The notes beneath the pieces are model-generated. The model did not search any database. It saw only the letters and a program-made list of their open reading frames with translations, and was not told where the DNA came from. 64,000 nucleotides of DNA from UBA7803 sp036381275 (GTDB lineage: Bacteria; Pseudomonadota; Gammaproteobacteria; Pseudomonadales; Azotimanducaceae): assembly GCA_036381275.1 (NCBI GenBank), contig DASVDC010000143.1, forward strand, positions 124,001 to 188,000, given 5' to 3'. This document shows, in pieces, positions 8,644 through 16,141 of this stretch; positions within the stretch are counted from its first letter, which is position 1, and the number at the start of each line of letters is the position of its first letter. The position numbers and the translations under genes are program-made.

Positions 8644-9217
8644 CAGCGCGCGCCTGCCGGTACGCGTGGGCTTCCGCGCGGGTCACCATCCCGTCGCCGT
8701 CGGCATCCATCGCGGCGAGCCGCCGGCTCGGGTCGGGCAGCTCGTCGCGGCTGAGACCGCCGCTGCCGTCGGCGTCGAGGCGCGCGAACAGGCGCTCCCG
8801 CATCTCCGCGCGGCGTGCCGCGCGCAGCTTCCGGCCATCGAACTCCTCGCGGGACAGCAGGCCGTCGCCGTCGGTGTCGAGCCGGTCGAACGCCGCCGCC
8901 TCGAAGTCCTGCTGCGCCCGGCGGTGCGTCATCGGCCGCTCGCCGCGGTCACCCGGACCCTTCCGGTGCAGGCGGTGGTGAAAACCGTGCGGTGTGCGGG
9001 CGGGCGCCGCCGCGTACTCCTCGGCGCTGATCTCGCCGTTACCGTCGGTATCGAGCGCCTGGAACCGCTCCTCGATGCGTTTCTCGACGTCGGACAGCGA
9101 GATCGGGAACTCGGGGCGGGCGTGTGCCAGCGTGACCGCGCCGAAGCCGAGGCCGACGGCTGCGGCCAACACGGCGATTCGGCGGGCGGGAACGGTGAGT
9201 CGGGCTTTGTGGGTCAT
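8594..9217 (-). CDS. Exported protein with four EF-hand loops
   Basis: 207 residues. The signal peptide (about 1-33) ends in AHA. Four canonical calcium loops follow: DTDGNGEISAEE, DTDGDGLLSREE, DADGSGGLSRDE and DADGDGMVTRAE. A His/Arg-rich insert separates loops one and two. It is probably a periplasmic calcium-binding protein. It starts three bases after greB stops and overlaps the sigma factor gene, which ties calcium binding to the ECF operon, perhaps as a target or input. Function otherwise unknown. Confidence 0.85.
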   Translation of the reverse strand: MTHKARLTVPARRIAVLAAAVGLGFGAVTLAHARPEFPISLSDVEKRIEERFQALDTDGNGEISAEEYAAAPARTPHGFHHRLHRKGPGDRGERPMTHRRAQQDFEAAAFDRLDTDGDGLLSREEFDGRKLRAARRAEMRERLFARLDADGSGGLSRDELPDPSRRLAAMDADGDGMVTRAEAHAYRQARADAERSAGSGAAEADNG

Positions 9218-9220
9218 GCG

Positions 9221-9778
9221 TCACTCCAGACCGTCGTTGCAGACGTCCCCTTGTACGGGCGAAGGCCGCCGATCCGTCGCTGTCTCGTAGCGGATTTCGA
9301 CGATCCAGCAGGTCCGGCGGCCGTCGGGGCCGGGCAGGTGGACCTCGTCGTCCACCTGTTTCTTCAAGAGCGCCCGGGCCACCGGCGAGTCGATGCTGAT
9401 GTATTCGCGTTCCCGGTCGAACTCGTCGGGGCCGACCAACCGGTAACGCACCCGTTCGCCGTGCTCGTCTTCCAGCGTCACCCAGGCGCCGAAGTAGACG
9501 CGGCCCTGATCCGGCGGCGCCCGATCCACCACCTTCAGCTCGTCCAGGCGCCGGGACAGGTACCGCACCCGGGCGTCGATCTCGCGCAGCTGCTTCTTGC
9601 CGTAGATGTACTCGGCGTTCTCGGAGCGATCGCCGAGCGCGGCGGCCTCGGCCACCTTGCGGGTCACCTCGGGGCGTTTGACCTTCCACAGCTCCTTCAA
9701 CTCGGCGTTCATTCGGGCGTAACCCTCGGGCGTGATGTAGGGCGAGGATCGCGGGCGCGGGGGCCGGTAACGGCTCAT
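9221..9778 (-). CDS. greB: Transcription elongation factor GreB
   Basis: 185 residues. The N-terminal coiled coil, with the tip sequence LGDRSENAEY carrying the acidic pair that coordinates magnesium in the polymerase secondary channel, is followed by the FKBP-like C-terminal domain. The lead RPPRPRSSPYITPEGYARM and the KKQLREIDARVRYLSRRL stretch are GreB rather than GreA. It stimulates cleavage of backtracked RNA. It is the first gene of a compact minus-strand run (EF-hand, sigma, anti-sigma, sensor, syd). The tail beyond the usual GreB end (about 15 residues) is unconserved. Confidence 0.93.
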   Translation of the reverse strand: MSRYRPPRPRSSPYITPEGYARMNAELKELWKVKRPEVTRKVAEAAALGDRSENAEYIYGKKQLREIDARVRYLSRRLDELKVVDRAPPDQGRVYFGAWVTLEDEHGERVRYRLVGPDEFDREREYISIDSPVARALLKKQVDDEVHLPGPDGRRTCWIVEIRYETATDRRPSPVQGDVCNDGLE

Positions 9779-9834
9779 CGTTTCGACCGGTGCTGCATAG
9801 TCGGAATCAGTCTAACGGAGCGATTCGCCGTGGG

Positions 9835-9840
9835 TATACT
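9835..9840 (+). promoter_or_regulatory. Candidate -10 element for the gene at 9869
   Basis: TATACT preceded by GGG, 29 bases before the ATG, with a weak -35 (TCTAAC) 18 bases upstream. It lies in the divergent space between greB and the membrane protein gene. Confidence 0.4.
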
Positions 9841-9868
9841 CGAAGCGGCACGGGCAGAGGGAGTGATC

Positions 9869-10429
9869 ATGCAACGTCTGTACTACCTCGCCAACGATCT
9901 GCACGTCTGCGAGCTGATCGCCCAGACACTGAAGGAAGAGGGCATCGGCGACTGGAACTTCCACGTGGTTTCGAAGGACGGCCTCGGCCTCTACCAGCAC
10001 GGCATTCACGCGGCCACCGCGTACCAGGAGCTGGACGTGGTCCACACCGGCGAGCGCTGGGGGCTCGCGGGTCTCGCGATCGGTCTCGGCGTCGGCGCGC
10101 TCTTGTATCTGGTGCAGCCGCTGCCGTGGGCCGTGGACGGCTTCGCCGTCGCGCTGATCGCGGTGATCGGCGCGCTGTTCGGCTGCTGGCAGGGTGCGCT
10201 CGCGGGCCTCAACCGGCGCAGCTACAAGATCCGCGCGTTCGAGCCGGATCTGGAGGCGCGGCGTCATCTGGTGATGGTGGACGTGCGCGAGCGCAACCTC
10301 GAACGGATGCGTGAGCTGATGAACGAGCGGTTCCCGAGCGTCGAGTTCCGCGGCGGCGACAGCCCCTGGATCAGCCCGTTCGGAACCCCGCGGCTGCCGG
10401 CGCCGGAGCCCCACGGAGGGCGATCCTGA
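9869..10429 (+). CDS. Membrane protein of unknown function
   Basis: 186 residues. I do not recognise a characterised family. The first 65 residues form a small soluble domain (MQRLYYLANDL, then a DWNFHVVSKDGLGLY stretch). Two transmembrane segments lie at about 69-86 and 91-112. A cytoplasmic domain (about 115-165) follows with HLVMVDVRERNLERMRELM, reminiscent of general-stress-type two-helix proteins that flip a short ferredoxin-like domain. ATG 9869 has AGAGGGAG upstream. Its end is four bases from a possible CTG start of thpR, and a GGAGGG sits just before that. Confidence 0.7.
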   Translation: MQRLYYLANDLHVCELIAQTLKEEGIGDWNFHVVSKDGLGLYQHGIHAATAYQELDVVHTGERWGLAGLAIGLGVGALLYLVQPLPWAVDGFAVALIAVIGALFGCWQGALAGLNRRSYKIRAFEPDLEARRHLVMVDVRERNLERMRELMNERFPSVEFRGGDSPWISPFGTPRLPAPEPHGGRS

Positions 10430-10467
10430 GCGAGCCCGGCGCGCCGCCGGAGGCGACGGCTCACCGG

Positions 10468-10977
10468 GTGCGGGCTTTCGTCGCCGCGTTCCTCACCGAG
10501 CCGTCGGCGCGGCGGCTGGAGGCCGTCGCGCACGAGTGCCTCGATGCGCACCTCGACGGCGGGCGCGGGCACCGCTGGGTGCCGCCCGGCAACTACCACG
10601 TGACGCTCAAGTTCCTCGGCGAGGTCGAGACCGACGTGCTGCGCGATGCGCGGGATGCGGTCGGCGCGCTGGCCGGGCACGGGGTGTCGGTACGGGCCAG
10701 CGGGTTCGTCGGCCTGCCGCGCTCCGCGCGGGCGCGGCTCGCCGCACTGGTGCTCGATCGGGAGGCGCACCTCGAACGCTGGTGGACCGATCTGCAGAGG
10801 CGCCTCGGCGCGGAAACGCGCGGCTTCCGGCCGCACGTGACGGTGTTGCGCCTGCGCGGGTCGCGCCCGCTCACGCCGGTGCCGCTGCCCGAGCCGCTCG
10901 CCCTCGATCTCGAGGCGCCGCGGCTGTACCGCAGCGATTCGGGGCCGGACGGCTCGATCTACTCGCCGCTCGGCTGA
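10468..10977 (+). CDS. thpR: RNA 2',3'-cyclic phosphodiesterase (2H superfamily)
   Basis: 169 residues with the two His-x-Thr-x motifs of the 2H phosphoesterases, HVTLKF near residue 44 and HVTVLR near 122. These open 2',3'-cyclic phosphates on RNA ends (formerly called LigT, 2'-5' ligase). The start is not settled. GTG 10468 gives the family's usual length, but the only strong ribosome site (GGAGGG) sits before an in-frame CTG at 10426 that overlaps the previous stop. The 3' end overlaps convergent mtnA by 19 bases. Confidence 0.85.
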   Translation: MRAFVAAFLTEPSARRLEAVAHECLDAHLDGGRGHRWVPPGNYHVTLKFLGEVETDVLRDARDAVGALAGHGVSVRASGFVGLPRSARARLAALVLDREAHLERWWTDLQRRLGAETRGFRPHVTVLRLRGSRPLTPVPLPEPLALDLEAPRLYRSDSGPDGSIYSPLG

Positions 10978-11990
10978 GCGGAGCCGAGCAGCCGTTCGAG
11001 GCTGTCGGCCAGCGGCGGCCTCGCAATGCCGCGCTCGGTGACGATCCCGGTGACGAGCTCCGCCGGCGTGACGTCGAACGCGGGATTGCGCACCGGCACC
11101 GGCGCCGCGACGTCGCCGAGCACTTCCGCCGCATCGCGTTCCTCGATCTCCACCTCGGCGCCGCTCGGCGTCGCCGGATCGTAGGTGGAGGACGGGCACG
11201 CGACGTAGAACGGAATGCCGAAGTGCCGGCACAGCACCGCGAGGTTCAGCGTGCCGATCTTGTTCACCACGTCGCCGTTCCTCGTCACCCGGTCGGTGCC
11301 GACCAGCACGAGATCGACCTCGCCGGCCGCCATCAGGCTCGCGGCGGCGTTGTCGCAGATCAGCGTGACGTCGATACCGGCGCGGGAGAGCTCCCAGGCC
11401 GTGAGCCGGGCTCCCTGCAGCAGCGGCCGGGTCTCGTCGACCAGCACGCGGAACGGCACCCCTTCGCGATGCCGCAGGTACATCGGCGCGGTGGCGGTGC
11501 CGAGCGCCGAGACCGCGAGCGCGCCGGCGTTGCAATGGGTCAGCACGGTCGCGTCCGGCCCGATCAGCGGCGCGCCGTGGCGGCCGATCGCTTCGCAGAT
11601 CGCCCGGTCTTCCCGATGGATCCGGCAGGCTTCGTCCAGCAGCGCCGCGGCCGTGGGCTCGCGCGCGGCGCGTTGCCTCAGCCGATCGATCGCCCAGCTG
11701 AGATTCACGGCGGTCGGCCGCGCGCAGCGCAGCCGCGCCGCATGCTGCTCGAGGCGCGCCCGGAACGCGTGGGCCGGCTCGTCGGATGTGCCCTGACCCA
11801 TCACGACCGCCAGCGCGTACGCGGCGGCGATGCCGATCGCGGGCGCGCCGCGCACCGCGAGGGTTCGGATCGCCTCCTCGGCATCGTCCAGCGTACGGAT
11901 CGGCAGGTAGCGCACCTCGTGCGGCAGCCGGCGCTGATCGAGCAGGTAGAGCCCGTCGGGGCCCCAACGGATCGCCTCTGGCGCACTCAC
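10959..11990 (-). CDS. mtnA: S-methyl-5-thioribose-1-phosphate isomerase
   Basis: 343 residues from GTG 11990. It converts methylthioribose-1-phosphate to methylthioribulose-1-phosphate in methionine salvage. Family marks are RGAPAIG at 48-54, the THCNAG block with catalytic C153, LVDETRPLLQGARLT near 183-197, and the catalytic Asp D233 in VGTDRV with NGDVVNKIGT. Deoxyribose- or ribose-1-phosphate isomerase relatives exist, but the Cys/Asp pair and overall length fit MtnA. Its start overlaps the stop of the aldolase gene (GTGA). No other classical salvage genes are in the window. Confidence 0.92.
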   Translation of the reverse strand: MSAPEAIRWGPDGLYLLDQRRLPHEVRYLPIRTLDDAEEAIRTLAVRGAPAIGIAAAYALAVVMGQGTSDEPAHAFRARLEQHAARLRCARPTAVNLSWAIDRLRQRAAREPTAAALLDEACRIHREDRAICEAIGRHGAPLIGPDATVLTHCNAGALAVSALGTATAPMYLRHREGVPFRVLVDETRPLLQGARLTAWELSRAGIDVTLICDNAAASLMAAGEVDLVLVGTDRVTRNGDVVNKIGTLNLAVLCRHFGIPFYVACPSSTYDPATPSGAEVEIEERDAAEVLGDVAAPVPVRNPAFDVTPAELVTGIVTERGIARPPLADSLERLLGSAQPSGE

Positions 11991-12616
11991 CCGAGCACCC
12001 GCGCCAGCAGGCCGAGGAGCGCACCGCCGGTGGCGGCGGCGCTGGCGCCGCAGGCGAACACCCCGTCCCGGTGCCCGAGTGTCACGAACACGATCGGCCG
12101 GGCCGGATGGCGTACCAGCAGCTCGGTCACCGCGGCGGCCATCGCGGGCGAGCCGTACTCGACGTCTTCCGCGGCGGCGGGCAGCGCGAGCGCTTCGTGG
12201 CGCTCCCAGAGCTCGGGACAATGTACGTGGAATACCCAGCCGACCGACGGATCCGCCCGGTACACCATCGCGTGGGTCAGCGTCTCCGACGACGGCGGCT
12301 GCCGGCCCACCGCATCCACCCAGAAGCGCTCCGGATTGCTGTAGGTGATGCGCACCAGATGCTCGTCGGAGAGCCGATCGATACCGGAAGTCTGGCTCGC
12401 CGTGATCACGAATTCCGTCGGCCGATCGGTGGCGCGGCTGCTCAGGTTGCCGAAGCCGAGACCCTGGTAGCGGTCCGGCTCCTGCCCGAGCAGCCCGAGG
12501 CGGCGCAGGATCGTGCGCCAGCCGGCGAGCTCGGCGAAGGTCTCCTCGCCGACCGGCGGGCCGTCCGGCGGCTCGAGCGCGTACGCGAAACGGATGGTGC
12601 CTTCGGCGGCTGACAT
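11987..12616 (-). CDS. Class II aldolase/adducin-family protein
   Basis: About 209 residues from ATG 12616; an ATG at 12655 is also possible. It shows a GFGNLSSR-like substrate loop, metal-binding VFHVHCPELW and a third ligand in LGHRDGVFACG, as in fuculose-phosphate aldolase and MtnB (methylthioribulose-1-phosphate dehydratase). It is translationally coupled to mtnA, so its substrate is probably 5-methylthioribulose-1-phosphate or the 5-deoxy analogue. It could act as MtnB (dehydration) or as an Ald2-type aldolase giving dihydroxyacetone phosphate plus an aldehyde. The sequence does not decide. Confidence 0.75.
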   Translation of the reverse strand: MSAAEGTIRFAYALEPPDGPPVGEETFAELAGWRTILRRLGLLGQEPDRYQGLGFGNLSSRATDRPTEFVITASQTSGIDRLSDEHLVRITYSNPERFWVDAVGRQPPSSETLTHAMVYRADPSVGWVFHVHCPELWERHEALALPAAAEDVEYGSPAMAAAVTELLVRHPARPIVFVTLGHRDGVFACGASAAATGGALLGLLARVLG

Positions 12617-12754
12617 CGTACCGAGCGACCGTGGCCATGCGACGGGCGTAAGCATGCCACGCCGGCCGAATGCTGCAACGCGGCCTGCGGCGCCGCTTGA
12701 ACGCCGCGGTGTGTGCGGCTACTGTGCCGGGCCAATCCACTCCCGAGACCCGAT

Positions 12755-13234
12755 ATGGTTTCGCTGCGATTTCCGGATCGAGCCGGCCGGCGCGCGGCGC
12801 TCGCGATCGCGGCGCTGGTCGCGTTCGCCGTGCCGGCCGCTGCGTGGTGCGCCGAGGATTCCGAGCAGGCGGCGCGCCAGGTGATGACCGACTTCCTCGC
12901 CGCGTTCAACGCTCGCGACGAGGCCGCCTGGGCCGATACGCTGCTGTTTCCGCACGTGCGGCTCGCGAGCGGCACGGTGCGCGTCTACCCCGACCGGCAG
13001 GCGTTCCTCGCCGAGATGGACCTGACGCGGTTCGCGGAGCAGACCGGTTGGGACCACAGCACCTGGGACGACATGCGCGTGATCCAGGCCTCGCCGGACA
13101 AGGTGCACATCGCGGTGACGTTCTCGCGCTTCGACGCGGAAGGCAGCCGGATCGGCAGCTACGATTCCCTGTACGTGATCGAACGGGCCGGCGGGCGCTG
13201 GGGCGTGCGGGCGCGTTCGAGCTTCGCGCCGTGA
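12755..13234 (+). CDS. Exported SnoaL/NTF2-like protein
   Basis: About 159 residues. A signal peptide (arginine pair, hydrophobic core, cleavage near AWCA at about 32) precedes a small alpha+beta domain: DSEQAARQVMTDFLAAFNAR, DEAAWADTLLFPHVRL and a final GRWGVRARSSFAP strand. This is the nuclear-transport-factor-2/SnoaL fold that lines a hydrophobic pocket. No catalytic role can be assigned. Starts at 12713 and 12755 are both possible; the later ATG gives a better signal sequence. Overlaps the next gene by four bases. Confidence 0.7.
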   Translation: MVSLRFPDRAGRRAALAIAALVAFAVPAAAWCAEDSEQAARQVMTDFLAAFNARDEAAWADTLLFPHVRLASGTVRVYPDRQAFLAEMDLTRFAEQTGWDHSTWDDMRVIQASPDKVHIAVTFSRFDAEGSRIGSYDSLYVIERAGGRWGVRARSSFAP

Positions 13235-14409
13235 GCGGCCGCGCCGTGAACGATCCCCAGCGCGGCCGCCCGCTCGGCTTCGAGACCCGGGCGATCCACG
13301 CGGGCCAGCGGCCGGACCCCAGCACCGGCGCCGTGGTGACCCCGCTGTACCTGACCTCCACCTACGTGCACAGCTCCCCCGGCCGGCATCAGGGCTGGGA
13401 GTACAGCCGTACCGGCAATCCGACCCGCAGCGCCTACGAGGCCTGCATCGCGAACCTCGAAGGGGCCCGCTTCGGCTTCGCGTTCGCGTCGGGCTGCATC
13501 GGCGCGGCCACGGTGGTGCACCTGTTGTCGCAGGGCGATCACGTCGTCTGCTGCGACGACATGTACGGCGGCACCTACCGGATGTTCGAGCAGGTGTTCC
13601 GCCGGAAGGGGCTCGACTTCAGCTACCTGGATCTGTCGGATCCGGCCGCGCTCGAGGGCGCGCTGCGTCCCGAGACGAAGATGGTCTGGATCGAGTCGCC
13701 CACCAATCCGCTGATGAAGCTCGTGGACATCGCCGCGGTGGCGGACATCGCGCACCGGGCGGGCGCGCTGGTGATGGTGGACAACACGTTTCTGTCGCCG
13801 TACTTCCAGCGGCCGCTCGAGCTCGGCGCCGATCTGGTGCTGCATTCCTCTACCAAGTACGTCAACGGGCACAGCGACCTGATCGGCGGCGTGGTGGTCA
13901 CCGACGACGAGGCACTGGCGGAGCGGCTCGGGTTCCTGTCGAACACGCTCGGCGGCATCCAGAGCGCGTTCGATGCGTACCTGTGCCTGCGCAGCCTGAA
14001 GACGCTGGCGATCCGGATGCAGGCGCACGAGCGGAACGCGCTGGCGGTGGCCCGGTTCCTCGAGAACCACCCGGCGGTGGAGTGGATCGCGTACCCGGGG
14101 CTGCCGAGTCATCCCCAGCACGAGCTCGCGCTGCGCCAGACCAGCGGTCACGGCGGCATGCTGAGCTTCCGCGTGCGCGGCGGGCTGCCGCCGGCGCGGC
14201 GCCTGCTCGAGCGGGTGCGGATCTTCCAGCTCGCGGAGAGCCTCGGCGGCGTCGAGTCGCTGATCGAGCACCCGGCGCTGATGACCCACGCCAGCGTGCC
14301 GGCCGAGCAGCGGGCCCGCCTCGGAATCGACGACGGCCTGATCCGGCTGTCGGTGGGCATCGAGACGACGGACGACCTGATCGACGATCTGGCCCAGGCG
14401 CTCGCCTGA
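13231..14409 (+). CDS. Trans-sulfuration PLP enzyme (cystathionine gamma-lyase/synthase type)
   Basis: 392 residues, fold-type I. It starts at GTG 13231, which overlaps the previous stop as GTGA. Visible marks are YSRTGNPTRSAYE, DDMYGGTYRMFEQV, the Asp in MVDNTFLSPYFQRPLELGA and the PLP lysine in SSTKYVNGHSD; the C-terminus keeps ESLGGVESLIEHPA. Sequence alone does not separate cystathionine gamma-synthase from gamma- or beta-lyase. The YxGT and ESLGG context fits the MetB/CGL branch. It serves methionine-cysteine interconversion, a sensible neighbour for the methylthioribose genes. Confidence 0.88.
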   Translation: MSGRAVNDPQRGRPLGFETRAIHAGQRPDPSTGAVVTPLYLTSTYVHSSPGRHQGWEYSRTGNPTRSAYEACIANLEGARFGFAFASGCIGAATVVHLLSQGDHVVCCDDMYGGTYRMFEQVFRRKGLDFSYLDLSDPAALEGALRPETKMVWIESPTNPLMKLVDIAAVADIAHRAGALVMVDNTFLSPYFQRPLELGADLVLHSSTKYVNGHSDLIGGVVVTDDEALAERLGFLSNTLGGIQSAFDAYLCLRSLKTLAIRMQAHERNALAVARFLENHPAVEWIAYPGLPSHPQHELALRQTSGHGGMLSFRVRGGLPPARRLLERVRIFQLAESLGGVESLIEHPALMTHASVPAEQRARLGIDDGLIRLSVGIETTDDLIDDLAQALA

Positions 14410-14422
14410 TTCGAGGCAACCC

Positions 14423-14869
14423 ATGAGCAAGCGCTCCGGCAAGCCGTTCGGCCAGCGCTTTCCGGTGACCGAGGTGCACGTGTTCCGGCCGTATCCGGAC
14501 GAGGTTCCGTGGGAGCTGCTCGCCGAGCTGCCGGTGGACGAGGCGCTGCTCCGCGAGGCGCTCGAGCGCAACCTGCTGCGGGTCGGCAAGCACGAGGGCC
14601 GGGTGGTCGGCAGCTACGCGATCGGCCCGCGCACGCCGCTCAGCTTCGAGCTGATCGCGCTGGTCGTCGCGGACGGCTGTCGCCGCCGGGGGATCGGGCG
14701 ATGGCTCGTCGGCCACGCGATCGGGCTCGCGGAAACGAAGGGCGCGCGGGAGATCGTCGCGCGCCGCTGCGCCGGGCCCGGCGCGGCCGCGGCCGAGCGG
14801 TTCCTCGTCCGGGCGGGTTTCCGCCCGGACGACGGACCGATGCTGCGCTTCGTGCTGACTCCCGAATAG
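14423..14869 (+). CDS. GNAT-family N-acetyltransferase
   Basis: 148 residues. The acetyl-CoA loop is CRRRGIGRWLVGHAIGLAET (R-x-x-G-x-G/A form). Strand FELIALVV and the C-terminal FLVRAGFRPDD complete the GNAT fold. It lies 13 bases after the transsulfuration gene on the same strand, so it may modify a related amino acid or amine, but the substrate is unknown. A basic N-terminus (KRSGKPFGQRF) precedes the fold. Confidence 0.8.
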   Translation: MSKRSGKPFGQRFPVTEVHVFRPYPDEVPWELLAELPVDEALLREALERNLLRVGKHEGRVVGSYAIGPRTPLSFELIALVVADGCRRRGIGRWLVGHAIGLAETKGAREIVARRCAGPGAAAAERFLVRAGFRPDDGPMLRFVLTPE

Positions 14870-14889
14870 CGGCGTCCGCCGTCCGGCGG

Positions 14890-15981
14890 TCAGCCGGCCG
14901 CCCGCGCCGGCCCCGGCTCGCCCACCGGCGGCCCCACGTAGTGCGCCTGCGGCCGCACCAGGCGGTTGTCCTGCCGGCACTCGACGAAATGCGCCAGGTA
15001 GCCGAACACGCGCGCCATGCCGAACAGCGCGGTGAAGAACGGCGGCGGCAGCCCCAGCACGCGGAAGACCAGTCCCTTGTAGAACTCCACGTTCGCGTAG
15101 AGGGCCTTGCCCTTCTCGGCTATGCGTTCGGTGAAGCGCGCTTCGATGGCCTCGAGCGTACGGAACGTGACCTCGTGTTCGGTACCCGCGGTGAGCCGCT
15201 CGGCCAGGCGCTTCAGGTGCACCGCGCGCGGGTCGAGCACCTTGTATTCCCGGTGCCCCATGCCCATCACCTTCTCCCCGGTCTCGAGGCAGCGGTCGAC
15301 GAACGCGGCCGCCCGCTCCGGCGAGCCGACCCGGTCCGCGGTTTCCAGCGCCGCCTGATCGGCGCCGCCGTGCAGCACGCCGTGCAGCGCGCCGAACGCG
15401 GCGGACAGCGCGTTCTCCACCGGCGCGAGCGTGCTCGCGACGACCCGGGCGGTGAACGTGCCGGCGTTGAAGCTGTGCTCGAGCTGCAGGATCTGCGCGA
15501 CCTCGAACGCGCGGCGCGCGTCCGCGTGCTCGGGCGCGTCGATCTGCGCGAGGAACTGTGCGATCGGGTCGTCGCTGCGCCGGTGGCCCACGGGCGCGCG
15601 CTTGAAGTGGGTCGCGATCAGCGTCGGCAGCTTCGCCGCCACCGCGAAGCCCTGCGCCGCGGCGCCGTGCTCGGCGAACGCGTCGCTCGGATCGAGCAGC
15701 GGCGTCAGCCCCTGCAGCACGTGCATCGGGTGCACCCGCTCCGGCAGGCCGAGCACCAGCGCCTCCTCGCGCGGGGAAAGGAGCGATGCCGCGGTGAGCC
15801 GGCGGCCGAAATCCGGATCGAAACGGCCCGTCGCGACCAGCGCCGCGACCTCGGCGAACGGCCGGTCGATCAGCGTGCCGATCTCGTGCCCGCGGTAGGA
15901 GAGCTGGCCGCGCTGGCCGTCCACCAGGCTCACCGCGGTGGTATCCACCACCACACCTTCCAGACCCTTGTGAATTTCCAT
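14890..15981 (-). CDS. Citrate synthase family protein with Glu in place of the catalytic Asp
   Basis: 363 residues. It keeps the N-terminal GLEGVVVDTT and LSYRGHEI strands, the LHGG histidine H204 and the GMGHREYK histidine H243. The third catalytic residue, Asp in the usual NVDFYSG, is Glu299 here (ANVEFYKG). The same exchange occurs in some second citrate synthase copies. It condenses oxaloacetate (or another oxo acid) with acetyl-CoA or propionyl-CoA; which one is not clear. It is transcribed away from a LysR gene that probably controls it. Confidence 0.85.
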   Translation of the reverse strand: MEIHKGLEGVVVDTTAVSLVDGQRGQLSYRGHEIGTLIDRPFAEVAALVATGRFDPDFGRRLTAASLLSPREEALVLGLPERVHPMHVLQGLTPLLDPSDAFAEHGAAAQGFAVAAKLPTLIATHFKRAPVGHRRSDDPIAQFLAQIDAPEHADARRAFEVAQILQLEHSFNAGTFTARVVASTLAPVENALSAAFGALHGVLHGGADQAALETADRVGSPERAAAFVDRCLETGEKVMGMGHREYKVLDPRAVHLKRLAERLTAGTEHEVTFRTLEAIEARFTERIAEKGKALYANVEFYKGLVFRVLGLPPPFFTALFGMARVFGYLAHFVECRQDNRLVRPQAHYVGPPVGEPGPARAAG

Positions 15982-16073
15982 CGCTTCTGCTCCACGCGTC
16001 GTCGAACGCTTCGAGCCTAGGTCCGCGCGCCCCGGCGGAACAGCGCGGTTTGCTTCTGCGCCGAGAAGCGCGG

Positions 16074-16106
16074 CTTATCCATAAGCACGGCTGATGGATC
16101 GATAAG
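16074..16106. promoter_or_regulatory. Candidate LysR operator with phased ATAAG half-sites
   Basis: CTTATCCATAAG (16074-16085) is a perfect inverted repeat. A third ATAAG half-site follows at 16102-16106, 21 bases (two helical turns) after the one at 16081. It lies in the 160-base divergent space between the citrate-synthase gene and lysR, where a LysR-type regulator normally binds its own and its target promoter. Confidence 0.5.
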
Positions 16107-16141
16107 TGGTGGCGCCCGCGGCGCGCTGCTACGCTCAGCCG

